Positions 1-11,076 of a stretch of 64,000 nucleotides of DNA are shown in pieces. The translations under genes were made by a program, and so were the position numbers. Source of the DNA: Emydura subglobosa (Eukaryota > Chordata > Testudines > Chelidae). The DNA lies in NCBI GenBank assembly GCA_007922225.1, contig ML679960.1, positions 448,032 through 512,031 on the forward strand. The letters are read 5' to 3'. The stretch's first letter is position 1; the number at the start of each line of letters is the position of its first letter. The notes below the pieces were generated by a model. It was given only the letters and a program-made list of their open reading frames with translations, was not told where the DNA came from and ran no database searches.

Positions 1-749
1 GCTAAGTCATATGATCTGAGGGGTTTCTTGACTGCACAGGGGAACCAGAGGATTGTTTGATGAACTGTGTGTGCATGAGTGGCAGAAAGCCAACAGGAGA
101 AAACCAGAAGACAGAGAGAAGAGTTATGAGCAAGATCCTGATAAGGGGCAGAAAGACAAAGCTCACTGGGGAACAAAATTAAGTGGAGGGGGTGGACTTG
201 GAAATTATGAGCAAGGAAACTGCCTCCTGTTATTTGTCTCTACTTTGTTCAAGGGAACTGGAATTTGTGTGCATTCTTTGTAAATCAACAGGATTGCACT
301 AAAGAAATAACTGACTCATATCATCTATTTCTCCTCCTAACAGCAACGAACCTGCAAAGCCCTGAATACTGTCTAACTGTTTGGGCCAAAGGGGCAACAA
401 CCTTACTTCTGGCATTTCTTAATTTCTGAGTGCTCTACTTTGAAATCTTACTAATGTTCTTTTAACATAATTTGTGTGTGTGTAATTATTATAGAAAGGG
501 ATTTCGTAGGATCTTGGGAACTGTACCATTCCAAATATATTGTTCACGTGCAAAGAATCTGCTTATAAACAGAAAAATGTCACTTGCAATTAACTTCTCA
601 ACAGGAAGTACCGCTATAGCGTAGCAACGCAGTAGTGCTGGGGTTTAGTTAAGGCAGTTAAGTGATCCACTCCTATTGACACTTCCTGGGAGTTGAATTC
701 CTAATACCCTTAGGCTCCTTTGAAAATCCCAGTCCAGAATGATACAAAC
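1..749. other. Intron, no recognised feature
   Basis: Intron downstream of the last kinase exon in the window. The exon starting with the SLSALLRSKWG segment expected next is not seen here. Only AT-rich unique-looking sequence is visible, with short GT repeats near 470-482. Confidence 0.6.
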
Positions 750-877
750 CTCCTGGCACCTGCTCCATAAAGATCTTAATGTATCCATCTTCAGAAACAG
801 AACCAAGGTACTGGACAATGTTCCGGTGCTTTAGATATTTATGCAGTGCTATCTCTTCATGCAGTGGCTGAGAGTAT
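750..877 (-). CDS. MAP3K15: MAP3K15 exon: kinase N-lobe, helix C to hinge
   Basis: Encodes residues 515-556 plus split codons at both ends: [19 protein letters not shown], then the strand ending KIFMEQVPG. It contains the HEEI segment that supplies the helix C glutamate and runs up to the hinge (MEQVPGG). The acceptor is a pyrimidine-rich tract ending in TAG; the donor is GTTTGT, a weak but valid site. The phase 1 end fits the next family exon starting inside GGS. An open frame continues past the donor into the intron with unrelated residues, so the exon end was set by the splice site. Confidence 0.95.
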
Positions 878-1565
878 CTATCAAGAAGAAATAAATTGAG
901 GACCATCTGAAGATAAATATACTAGGTAGGCAAATATACTAGACTAACATATTTGAAGACTTAGTTTTAAATCTTGGTTTACAAATAAAATGAGTCTAGT
1001 GGTCTCATCCAAGTCCCTAGAAAACTTTCTGTCGATAAACTCAAAATGCAGTATGATTGTCTAGCTGTTCAGATGAGACACAGCAATGGAGTACAAGAGA
1101 AGCTTCCCACAATGACAGAGGTGCATGGGGTTGAGGGAGAGAGAGGTTGAGGGAGTGTGTGTATGTGTGTGCACACGTGTGTTTACATGCATCTCTTCCT
1201 AGCATTTTCCAGCTCTATGTTTGACATATTCAAATGGTTTAAAACCCTTTTTTAAAAAAGGATAAAAATGTGATTGGATTGCTACATGGAAAACAAACTG
1301 TTTCTTATCTAAAATATTCCAAGAAATAACATTGAATAAAAAGTCAAAACAATTAAAAAATCCTGATCTCCACAAAGGATTTGATCAAAATAACATATAT
1401 TCTTGGTGGTTAATTAGTATTGGGAAAAGAGGAAGACATTAAAACTGCCCCTAAATAGAATGATTAAAGTCAGATTTTATTAATACATTTTAGAAGGAGA
1501 AATATCTTAGCAACAAACTGCATTTTTCACTCGTGATGCAGGTTTATTACTACATTAAGACTCAC
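878..1565. other. Intron with a GT-rich microsatellite
   Basis: Short intron between the two kinase exons. A degenerate GT/GTAT tract occupies about 1154-1183. Otherwise AT-rich and without recognised repeats. Confidence 0.6.
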
Positions 1566-1699
1566 CTGCTATCTCTCTCAGGGATCTCCTTGATGGCTAT
1601 ACGGACCTGATTGCTAAGATCTCTTCCAGCATAAACTATTCCATAAGTACCTTTCCCTAGTATCACTTTATCACCATTCTCATCATAGTCATATTCATA
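1566..1699 (-). CDS. MAP3K15: MAP3K15 exon: kinase glycine-rich loop and ATP-binding lysine
   Basis: Encodes residues 470-513 and a split arginine: [20 protein letters not shown], then IVYAGRD and [17 protein letters not shown] (484-489) is the glycine-rich loop. K506 in IAIKEI is the lysine that binds ATP phosphates in protein kinases. Acceptor TTTCAG and donor GTGAGT are both strong. The first codon follows the phase 0 end of the preceding exon. Confidence 0.97.
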
Positions 1700-2332
1700 C
1701 TGAAAGCAGAAAGATATAATGTAATGGTACACAATTAGTTACAACAGAAGCCACCTTCCAGATTACAAATAAGTTTTAGTAAGAATGATGAATTATATAT
1801 TGATCTAGTCCATACATAAATAAATAATTTTTAAAAACTCACTGGTCATTTATTATTTACTTTTTGTTGTATAAAATGTGGCCTTCCTTAACAGGTGTCC
1901 AGATGCATAATTGCTAAATATATTTACTCAAAGGGAATTTTGCCTGAATAAGGAATGAAGGATTGAGCCCAAACTCTAGTGAGACAGCAATTCAGTGACA
2001 AGAAGGTGTGACATCAGGAGATGCCATCTGTAAGGAGATCAACACAGGAAGGGTTTACAAAAGATTATTTAAAGTAAACAAAAACAAGTGGAAAAATCAC
2101 CAAGTATTTTGAAACCTATATGTAGTAGTAGGAAAACATATTCTCATTATAACGCCTAGGCTTTGTTTTAAAAAATACCATACTCGTTTTCCAGGTCAGC
2201 CGTGGGCAATTCATTTTGGACATTTTCTCCTTATTATTAGCTTTTTTTAAAAGGGGAAAAAATATGCTGATTTTATAAAAGAAAATTAAAATTCAAAACT
2301 AAGAATTGTATACATTTCTGTTGGAACATATT
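1700..2332. other. Intron segment, no recognised feature
   Basis: AT-rich intronic sequence between the glycine-loop exon and the palindromic repeat. No coding potential or repeat family recognised. Confidence 0.5.
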
Positions 2333-2419
2333 GGGTCATATTCTCAGCTAGTATTAACTGGTGCAGGTGATTGACTTCAATGGTGCTACACTGATTCACA
2401 CCATCTGAGGATATGGTCC
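2333..2419. repeat. Short palindromic interspersed element
   Basis: The two halves are imperfect inverted copies: the left side GGGTCATATTCTCAGCTAGT matches the reverse of the right side ending CATCTGAGGATATGGTCC. The centre carries TTGACTTCAATGG. I recognise this as a widespread short foldback repeat of reptile and bird genomes, from memory only. Confidence 0.6.
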
Positions 2420-2644
2420 ACTATTATGACCTTATTGTAGAGAACGCCAGTTAGGTCACTGCTGTTTCAGTATGCCTTCAAAGTTCTCTCTGTTCATTTA
2501 CAAAATGATCACAATCTTTATATCACTGTACAGAACATGCTAAGGAATTCTGTTTAACCCTTTCATGGCAGAACACTGCTGGTACCCCGCTGCATGCAGC
2601 AAATCTGTTTTAAGCATAGCCTCTTCCCCTCCCCCCACGGTATC

Positions 2645-2751
2645 CACAGTTCCTCTCTGTTTTGGTTTAAAATACAAGCAGAGATCCCCCCCCCCCACAC
2701 ACCATGCCATTCACAGTTCCTCTGGGTAAGGGTTTGAAATACAAGCAGAGA
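2645..2751 (+). repeat. Two-copy diverged tandem duplication with C-run between
   Basis: A segment of about 40 bp beginning CACAGTTCCTCT and ending ATACAAGCAGAGA occurs at 2645 and again at 2712, an offset of 67 bp. The copies differ at several bases and are separated by a C-rich tract near 2686-2696. It sits at the left, truncated side of the older Harbinger copy. Confidence 0.75.
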
Positions 2752-2866
2752 GAGGAAATCATTTGCTACATTGTATCATGGGATCATTATCTAAACTGTT
2801 ACATTTGTATCCTTTTATTCACTGTGCTAACTGTGGCTATATTGTTATTTTTCTTTCATTCTGTAG

Positions 2867-3326
2867 ACACCTCAGCACTGGACTCACCCTTAAGAAATGT
2901 TGCAGACAGACTGTCTCAGATTAGAAAGAGGGGGGAAAAAAAAGCCGAGATGACATGTTTGTGGAGCTCATGAATACCTCAGCAGCCGCAGAGACGGAGC
3001 ACAGAGTGAGGTGGCTGACATTGTCGCAGAATATGGACATGGACAGGGAGAGTCGCCGAGAAACGATGGAGCATGATCGCAGTACAACGCAGAAAATGCT
3101 GCGAATCATGCAGGACCAGCCAGACATGCTCCAGCGGCTTGTGGAGCTTCAGGAGGAGCGGAGGCAGGACAGAGTCCCACTGCAGCCTCTCCATAATGCT
3201 CCTCAACCGAGGGCTTTGCTGCCCTCCCCTGTTCCCAAGAGGTCTCGGAGGAGATTGTCCAGGCTACAGTACGTGCTCTCCTCCACCCTGGTGAAGGTGA
3301 GCAGAAAGCTGCGGCAGCCACGCTGA
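2867..3326 (+). pseudogene. Harbinger Myb-like protein, second exon, broken
   Basis: Begins after the same acceptor context (CATTCTGTAG) as in the intact copy. The first part reads DTSALDSPLRNVADRLSQIR, parallel to DIYAVDRPLRNAADRLSLIR of the intact copy. It then runs into a stop after CLWSS, and homology resumes in another frame from MFVELMNTSAAAETEHR. The first exon with the DNA-binding domain is missing. Confidence 0.85.
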
Positions 3327-3532
3327 CAGCTGGCCAGCAAGCTACCACCCTACTCCTTGAGACAGTGAATGAACCTTCCCCATGACTTAAATGTTCAGAA
3401 ATAAAGTTTTGCATCATTCCAAAAAGTTTCTTTATTAAATCATATCTTGTTCTGGAGGGATTTGTCGGGCACAGATATCGAAGGGAGGTGGGTGGGGGAT
3501 CATCAAAGGCAAACAACATACTTGAACAGAAA

Positions 3533-4781
3533 TCAGCCCTGCATCTCATTGCAGAACCTGGTTTTCAAAGCTTCCCTATGCAAAGCGCTCCGCAGTTAGC
3601 TCTCAGCATAGTGCTGGCATCTGGCTGCTCATAATTGGCAGCCAGTCTTTCGGCCTCCACAGCCCAACCCTGGGGGAACCTTTCCCCCTTAGTTTCACAC
3701 ACATTATGAAGAACACAGCAAGCAGACATCACAGAAGGGAGGTACTTCTCACTCATGTCCAGCCTAGTGAGGAGACTCCTCCATCTTCCCTTTAAACACC
3801 CAAAGGCACATTCTACAACCATTCTGCAACTGCTTAACCTCTTATTAAAACACTCCTTGTCACTGTCAAGGTGACCAGTGTACGGTTTCATTAGCTGAGG
3901 GAGCAAGGGGTAAGCAGGATCCCCCAGGATCACTACTGGCATTTCCACACCTCCGATGTGAATTTTTTGGTCAGGGAAGAAAGTGCCCACCTGCATCTTA
4001 GAGAACAGCCCCGAGTTATGAAATACATGAGTGTCACGCACCTTCCCAGACCACCCCACATAGATGCCTGTGATCCCTGTGATCCACAAGCCCCTGCAGG
4101 ACCATGGAAAAGTACCCCTTGCGGTTTATGTACTCGGCCGCCAGGTGTGCTGGTGCTAAGATGGGGATGTGCATCCCATCATTAGCCCCCCTCCCCGCAG
4201 TTTGGGAAGCCCATCGTGGCAAACCCTTCCACTATGTTCTGCACATTTCCCAAAGTCACTAGCCTTCGTAGCAGAAGTCTATTTTTGGCACTACACACTT
4301 GATTCACGGCTATGCCCACTGTAGATTTACCAACTCCAAATTGAGTCCCAACCGAGCGATAACAGTCAGGGGTTCCCAGCTTCCACAGAGCAATGGCGAC
4401 TCTCTTCTCCACCATCATAGCTTATCTCAAGCGAGTGTTCATGCACTTCAGGGACGGTACCAGCTCTGAGCACAGTTCAAGAAAAGCTGCCTTTTGCATA
4501 TGGAAGTTTTGCAGCCACTGATCATCATTTCACAGCTGCATAACGATGCAGTCCCACCAGTCTGTGCTTGTTTCCCTGAACCAGAACCTGTGCTCCACAG
4601 ACTGCAGATGACATGTTGCAGCCTGCAGCAATCGGGAATTGTTCTGCTCGATGACTTGAAACAGGCCAGCCTCGGTGTTGTCTCTGCTTCATCTTCTTGC
4701 TCTATTTCTAAAATAATCAATGATAAGTTGCGACGTATTTGTCACGCTCACAATTATAGTGCAGAGTTGAGCTGGCTCCAT
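3533..4781 (-). pseudogene. Harbinger transposase, several frameshifts
   Basis: Similar throughout to the 480-residue transposase on the intact element but split over at least four reading frames. Recognisable pieces include GVEMPVVILGDPAYPLLPQL (second catalytic aspartate), MVVECAFGCLKGRWRS (catalytic glutamate) and VEKRVAIALWKLGTPDCYRS. The segment holding the first aspartate (GAIDGTHI in the intact copy) is damaged. The product cannot be functional. Confidence 0.9.
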
Positions 4782-5100
4782 ATCTCTGCAACAATGGTGA
4801 TCGCGGGGAGTAAAAAAAAGGCACGAAAATCCTTTTTCTGTTTGTTGGGGGGTGGGGGGGAAGGAGCGTTGCATCCTGGGACGATGACACTCATCCCAAC
4901 AGCTACCATGGCTAGTTGCACTGTGGGATAGCTACCCACACTGCACTGCTTTCTAATTCGAATTGAGGCTGGTCAGTGTGAATGCAAGAGATCAATGCAA
5001 ACACTGTAGTGTGTACACTCTGCTGTGATTTCTAAAAATCGCCTGCTGAAAGTCAAATTAAACAAAGTCGACTTCCCGTGGCAGTGTAGACATAGCCTCA

Positions 5101-5640
5101 GTAGGTTTGGTAGACTGTGTACTTGATGCAATTTGGTATGTCCCCATTCTATTTTCTTTAGCTGGATAGTAAGTCCATACTAGTTTTCCACCGCAGAAAG
5201 TCAGTACACATGATCAACTACCAAGCCTCCTTGGTGCATGATTCAACTGCAGTTATGAACAAGCAGGCATTCCTCCTAAATTACCTTGGTCAAGGCACAC
5301 AGTCTGATGTTGCCAGGTCTAGAGGATTTCCTATCTGGGATTCAATGACAGTTCTTCAAGTAATAGGAACTTCTTCAGTATCAATGTCCAGACATGCACA
5401 AGAGGTAATACAAGTAAATTCTACTTGGTTCAAAGAATCTCAAAATTGGCTCTAGTTCTAAATTTAAATATATTTTAACAGTAGTAACAAGTTACAATCA
5501 TTTTCAAATGCTACCATCATCTCTATCATGTAGCCCTTTACCCAGACAACACTCATAATCACAAGAATTTTGACTGAAAACTGCAAGGTCAGGTCTAAAA
5601 TTCACACTGGTTTTCTTTTTCTCTCTAAAGTTTTTTTTTC
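5101..5640. other. Intronic sequence, unclassified
   Basis: Between the Harbinger right end and the LTR-like sequence. No gene or firmly recognised repeat. Confidence 0.4.
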
Positions 5641-6237
5641 CCCACTTTAATATTTTTCATCTCTTTTTTTTGTTTTTTGGACTCTCCCAGGGTTGAAGCA
5701 ATGAAACAGAAGCAGAGATCCCCAGGGTCAACCTGGGTTATCCCTAAAAGATATTCAGAGCTGACATATTACTACAACTCTGTCACCTTTAAAAATCATA
5801 GACTAACTCATTTGTGTATATGTGTTTGCCTGCTTTAACCTTGTAATAACTCTCTCTCTTTTTTCCTAGTTAATAAATCTTTAGTTAATTTACTACTGGA
5901 CTGGCTACAAGCATTGTCTTTGGTGACAGATCTCAGGTACAAAGTGACCTGGGGTAAGTGACTGGTCTCTTGGGACTGAAAGCAACCTGAATATTTTGCG
6001 ATCTTTGGTGTATAACTATCAACTATCACTAAATCCAGCTTGCCTAGGTGGCAAGATAGACTGTCTGTGACTCCATGGTAAGACTGTTATAGTGCTTCAG
6101 GAATTCACACTTGTTACCGGGTTGGTGAAATCTAATTGTAGAATATACAAGCTGTTTGGGGTCTCTGCCCTGCTTCTTGACTGCCTGCCCTGAGGTTGGC
6201 AATCAAGGTCATGAGCTCCTCCAGACAGTGTGATAGT
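5641..6237 (+). mobile_element. LTR-like sequence, endogenous retrovirus type (noncoding)
   Basis: Contains a polyadenylation-like stretch with GTTAATAAATC near 5870 followed by a U5-like region (GACCTGGGGTAAGTGACTGG and onwards) that I recognise as a repeated LTR of turtle genomes. No gag, pol or env reading frame is near, so it is a solo or fragmentary LTR. The left limit is approximate. The right end abuts the target duplication of the next element. Confidence 0.5.
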
Positions 6238-6679
6238 TAGGATTGGATTTACACCTTATGTGCCCTAGGCACAGCATCTTCAGCGCTCCCGCTGCCTACA
6301 GCTGACCTTTGTGTTTTCCACAAGGGGGGACAGAGGAGAGAGGGGCTGGCTGGGCCAGCTCTACATGGGGTGGCAGTGAGAAGGGATGGGGTGACTGGTT
6401 CGGCCAGCTCTGGGCAGGGGCAATATGCTCACCCCGGGGTTCCGGCTTTTGGCCTGGCCAGGGGGCGGGGCCTCAGGGGGAAGAGGAGGAGCAGGGCGGC
6501 GGGGCCCAAGGAGCAGGGGGTGGGGCCAGAGTTCCAGCACTTGTGCAGGGCCCCTAAATTGGCCAGGGCCTCTCGGCACAGGTCCCATTGGCCCGTGCGG
6601 TAATCCACCACTGTTTAGGCACCCCTAGAACGCCAGCGCCCCAGGCACATGCCTAATGTGCCTAATTGGAAATCTGGTG
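6238..6679. mobile_element. hAT-type nonautonomous DNA transposon, GC-rich
   Basis: Flanked by perfect 8-bp direct repeats GTGATAGT (6230-6237 and 6680-6687), the size made by hAT transposases. The ends are weakly inverted (GGATTTACACC left, GGAAATCTGGTG right). The interior is G-rich, and its overlapping open frames on both strands look like composition artefacts. It landed at the edge of the LTR-like sequence. Confidence 0.7.
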
Positions 6680-6689
6680 GTGATAGTCA

Positions 6690-8335
6690 CTCTAAGTGAA
6701 AAGACACCATAATCTCTAACTGTGGAGAGATACAAGATGTCTGATCTCATTTATGAGCCAGCTATTTCTGGCTAACACTACTATTATTTCCATTTTTATT
6801 TTTAGGGACTGTAATATCAAATCACCAACCCAAGTTCCAATGTGCAAGCTAAAACAGTGAAAAAACAAAAAACAAACCACCTTACTCACATATACAAATC
6901 TTTTAGGAGCTCTCAAACCAAATAACTGCCCACTACGGACAGAGTTCTACCTTTCCCTCCCACACCTTGATTTCTACTTTGCCAGTTGTTGCATAATAGA
7001 GTAAACTCAATTTAATAAATATGAAAAAATGCTGGTTGCTTATAAAATCATACAATTTAAAGATGCAAAAAAAAAAAAAATTAAGGAACCATTTCTATAT
7101 ATGGAACCTATCAAGGCATGATTATTCCCCTGCAATGTATCCTCAAGCGTTTAGCTCAGCTCAGTTCTTAAAAGGCTTAAGTGAGCTCACTTCCTTTGAG
7201 AGACTATTCCTCAATCAAATACATGGTATTGTTAGAAGTTTTTCTGCTGTTAACTAAGTACACAAATATGCAATGCAAAACCCACTGCTCCAGATATAAC
7301 TAAATCTCTCGCCAAGCAAAATATTAATTCCCTGATCCTGTTTTCTCTACAGTAAATGCTGAGGGTAGCCACAGATATTAACTACTTAGCTGAGCCTTAA
7401 TAGACCCTCTCAACTGATGCGCTTTACACTGGCAGGATGAGACAATTTTGTGGCCAGCACTCTCAAACTTTGTTGTGGAAACTAGTCTTTCTGCTAGCGC
7501 ACAATCTCGAAATATTCTTCCCTCCCCAAATTCCTGCTTGATGGCTCAGCTCCTACAGAAGACTCATTATCATGAAGACCTATTCTGATCATAAAGATAA
7601 GTAAATTGTTCCTGGGTAGTGCCAGTTTGGCAATGGCCTTTGACAGGATAAACAGGGGCAGAAAGAGCTTCAGTTCAGATGAACTATAAAGAGTATTTTT
7701 TAAAAACAGCAGCTAGATTTACTTTTATTTGCCCATAAATAAAAATGACATCAATCTTTTAGTGATGCTTTCCTAATTGCAAAAAAATAGCAGAATGTAG
7801 TGTACACACTCAAAACTGACAATTCCCAACTTTCTTGATGAAGAGTCTAGTGTTCATATCGCTAAGAGTCTGGCATTCAATCACCACAGAAATATCCTGT
7901 CCATTTAATTTACCCAAAGAGACAGCAGCAGCCTGGATCTGGTTACAAAAACTGAACGACAATTTTTAAATAGGTTTTCCATGGGATATATGCAATACCT
8001 GCTGTCATTATCTAAACAACTCCATCCAGGATCAGGTGATTCTCAACTATCCGTCACATTTGCATTAATTTTCAAGATCAATAACTCATGTACTTATATG
8101 GCCCCATCCACTACAGTAGCTGACTCACCATGTTACAAACCTGCATTTCCCTCCCCCCTCTCAGTTAGGTGACTGTTTTATATGAAGAGCTACAACAGTG
8201 TTGCAATTTTCCATATAATTTGAAGGATTTAAATGTTTTATCCTTATCCCCCAAACAAATTCATCTAAGAGAGGAGAAATGAAAAGGAAAAATGGTTTAG
8301 GTATTTCAGATATTTTACTCATAAACCTGACTTAC
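6690..8335. other. Intron, no recognised feature
   Basis: AT-rich intron sequence with an A-run at about 7066-7080. No exon-like block or repeat family could be recognised. Confidence 0.5.
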
Positions 8336-8423
8336 TTCCAGTGTGTCCCCATCAATCTCTCCTTCTAATTCCAAAGTACTGCCCACAGCATCTGTCAAAA
8401 TCTCCTTAACCAAGCCACAGAAC
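8336..8423 (-). CDS. MAP3K15: MAP3K15 exon: linker between PH-like and kinase domains
   Basis: Encodes the end of R440 and residues 441-469: FCGLVKEILTDAVGSTLELE then GEIDGDTLE. The first half closes the PH-like domain with an amphipathic helix; the acidic remainder is the linker to the kinase. Acceptor GCTTGCAG, donor GTAAGT. Ends in phase 0. Confidence 0.94.
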
Positions 8424-9496
8424 CTGCAAGCAATAAATACAATCAGCAAAGAGAACTCTCTCTCTGAAAAAGATTAGCTAGAACTTCGTAATCTATGTGC
8501 AAAGCAATACATTTACTAATGAACTGGAGTAAGTTTTCTTCATTTACTTCCCATCTTCAGATTTACTCTAGTTTATCTGAGGAACGACATCAAACATATA
8601 CTGAAAAATAAAAACCTACTTCTCTACAAAGTGGTTTAATCATCTATATTGTAACCAATGATTTGCTTGGGTTTTTTTTTTTAATCATAATTTAAAAGTA
8701 ATTCTTTTAACTACAATATTTTAGCTAGATAAATCTATAGACAAGCCTTAGGGTGGCCTAGTCTTTATGAATGCATTTACAGAAACATGAAAACCAGGAT
8801 ATTTAAAAGTTGCTAGTGATATTCAGTGCCTCAATTTTTGGGTGCACAATCTGAGACAACTGGTAGGGATTGATTTTTAGAAAGTGCTGAGCACCCTATG
8901 AAACTCAGGCAGTGGTGCATGCAGACATACGGACATTACACACTGTGCTCAGGGTCCTAGAAGTAGGGCAAAGCCAGGTAGGCGAGCAGTGGCAGGGGAG
9001 CTCTGGTGCAGGAGCCAGCCCCATGGCACTGGTGAGGAGCAGCAGACCTGGCTGCCTTCTTGCCCACTTAGGTTGTGTCCCACAGCCCCTCTGTCAGGAT
9101 GAAGGGGCTGGCAGGGCCAAAACTGAGCGAATGGGATTGGAGTCTGGTGCAACTTTAATTTGTCTCCCTTATGTGTACGCATTATGATGCAGTGTTTAAT
9201 TAATTAAATGGTCACATACTGTTTTCCGGCCTCCCTAAAAACACAGAATGAATTATGCTCATTTAATTAGCAACTATTCAATATTTTGTTTTGGCTTCAT
9301 TGTTCCAAGTATGGCACATGCCTTATTTACTGCACGCTACTCAAATTCTGCTCTGAAGAAAGAAATGCTAATTTCTGCATACTTTGCTATGGCACTCGTT
9401 ACTTTAGCGTTTGTCTGCTATACAGCCATTTAGTAACTTATCTTCACAATATCCTTGTACGGTGAGGGGGTATCTCCAGGGAAGCAAACAAACAAA
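8424..9496. other. Intron with a partial foldback repeat
   Basis: Around 8811-8896 lies one half of an amniote foldback repeat (TCAATTTTTGGGTGCACAAT, then AGAAAGTGCTGAGCACCC). A GC-richer patch at about 8912-9185 is unclassified; its overlapping open frames on both strands have no recognisable protein. Confidence 0.4.
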
Positions 9497-9838
9497 CAAA
9501 AGGAAGTACTTCTTCACACAACACAGTCAACCTGTGGAACGCGTTGTCACAGGATATTGTGAAGTTCAATACTACGACAGGGTTCAAAAAGGATTAGGTA
9601 AGTTCATGGAAGATAGGTCCGTCAATGGCCATTAGCCAAGATGGTCAGGGATGCAAGCCCATGAACTGGTGTCCCTAAGCCTCTGAATGCCAGATACTGG
9701 GACTGGATGACAGGGGATGGATCACTAAATAATTGCCCTCTTCTGTTCATTCCCTTTGAAGCATCTGGCAATGGCTGCTCTCAAGACAGGATCCCAGGCT
9801 AGCTGGACCAGTATGGCCATTCTTATGTTCTTATGTAA
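9497..9838 (+). mobile_element. LINE 3' end, CR1 clade
   Basis: The 5' part reads as the end of a LINE second ORF: KYFFTQHSQPVERVV, then VQKGLGKFMEDRSVNGH before a stop. A 3' UTR follows, ending in TGGCCATTCTTATGTTCTTATG. The same family lies in reverse orientation at 60703-63235. The copy is 5'-truncated, as is usual for LINEs. Confidence 0.8.
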
Positions 9839-10980
9839 TTTGAGAGAGAGAGAGAGATTAAGTAAAAATGTTGCACTAATTTTGGGTGCCTACTTTTGAC
9901 CCAACTTTTTAAGAGTACTTAGCATTACATGGCACTTTATATTTACAAAACGCAGATCCCACTGACAGCCTCTTGACAATCCCCTGCCTTGTTCACTGCA
10001 CACTTTCCAACTCCTGCAAACAAATGAGGCAGGAGTCCTCTAGACCGAATTTACTACACACATGCATTCATCCCAGAGCAGGTCCAGCCTCTGCACTGAG
10101 TGAGCCTGGAGTCATGTGGGAAAAATAGTATGTGATCATATAATTATGCATACACGCAAGGGGCCAGATTTAAGGGTATACAAACAGCCATTTGGCATTT
10201 TCTAACTTTTGAGACCTTGATTTTATAGCCTTAATAATGTTTTTTTAACATATTTTTGTGTGTCATGTTTATATATAAACAACAACATAGATCAAAGCCC
10301 AAAAGAAGGGAAAAACATTAGACATGTTAAGACAAACTGGGCTGAATTCACGCCTGTTGGAAACTCCAGTGATGTCGCAGGTCAAATTCCAATCCCAATG
10401 GAGTTATAGACCAAATGGTCTCCTACTACAATGTCTTCCACCTGAATTTCAGCTACTGTACTTTCACTTTAGAGTTGATATACTAGATCTGCAGAGGCTA
10501 TTCAGATACACATGGCAAACTTCAGAAGGGATACATGTGAGGTAGTAACTTAGTCTCTCCATCACACTTCCTTAAACCTACTTACCTCACTTTGGAGGGG
10601 CGGAAGGAAGTCCAAGCAAGTGTAATTTAAATGCCAAAGAGCTAGAAGAAGGTGTAAGTTAAAGTAAGATGTAGGCTACTTTAATTTGTAACTTCGTTCA
10701 AGCTTCTTGACATGCAAGTTATACCAATGGAGACTCTCTTAAATAACGGAAAAGTAGGTGTCGGGGCAGTCTGAGTGTAATGGGATTTAAGCTCCTATCA
10801 TCTTGTATATCATCTCAGAATTTGGCCCATAATTTCTTAATCAGAAAAAGTTTCAAGAAGGTAAGTGCACAAATGAACTTTTATTTCTTATCTGAAAAAT
10901 TGTCAGTTTTTGTCCTCTCCTAAGCTGCTATATCCTAATCACACACCATAGAAGTTTTACTAGAGGTAAAATGAACTCAC
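9839..10980. other. Intron, no recognised feature
   Basis: GA repeats at about 9842-9857 flank the LINE end. The rest is unique-looking intron sequence. Confidence 0.5.
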
Positions 10981-11076
10981 CTACTACACTGGTCCTCTGT
11001 GGAAAAGTAGATTTGAAAGTCATCAGAGTTGTCATGGACATAAAGAAAACAACATCGTTCATCAAACTTGGATATG
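10981..11076 (-). CDS. MAP3K15: MAP3K15 exon: PH-like domain core
   Basis: Encodes residues 409-439 and split codons at both ends: ISKFDERCCFLYVHDNSDDF then QIYFSTEDQCS. This is the beta-rich core of the PH-like domain that sits just before the kinase in ASK proteins. Acceptor TTTTACAG, donor GTGAGT. The entry and exit phases match the neighbouring exons exactly. Confidence 0.96.

Larger units (their letters stand above)
2700..5097 (+). mobile_element. Decayed, left-truncated PIF/Harbinger copy
   Basis: From about 2770 rightwards the sequence parallels the right 2.4 kb of the intact element at 52764-56714: Myb-like second exon, short spacer, reversed transposase, then the right terminus GTGTAGACATAGCC followed by TCA. 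No left terminus or first Myb exon is found, so the copy is truncated on that side; the left limit is approximate. Frameshifts and stops interrupt both genes, so it cannot encode its own proteins. Confidence 0.85.

Noticed and set aside
3106..3549. 147-codon minus-strand ORF
   Set aside because: Antisense to the broken Myb-like exon; no recognisable protein.
8912..9187. Overlapping 91- and 77-codon ORFs on both strands
   Set aside because: Composition effect in a GC-richer patch; no splice sites and no recognisable protein.
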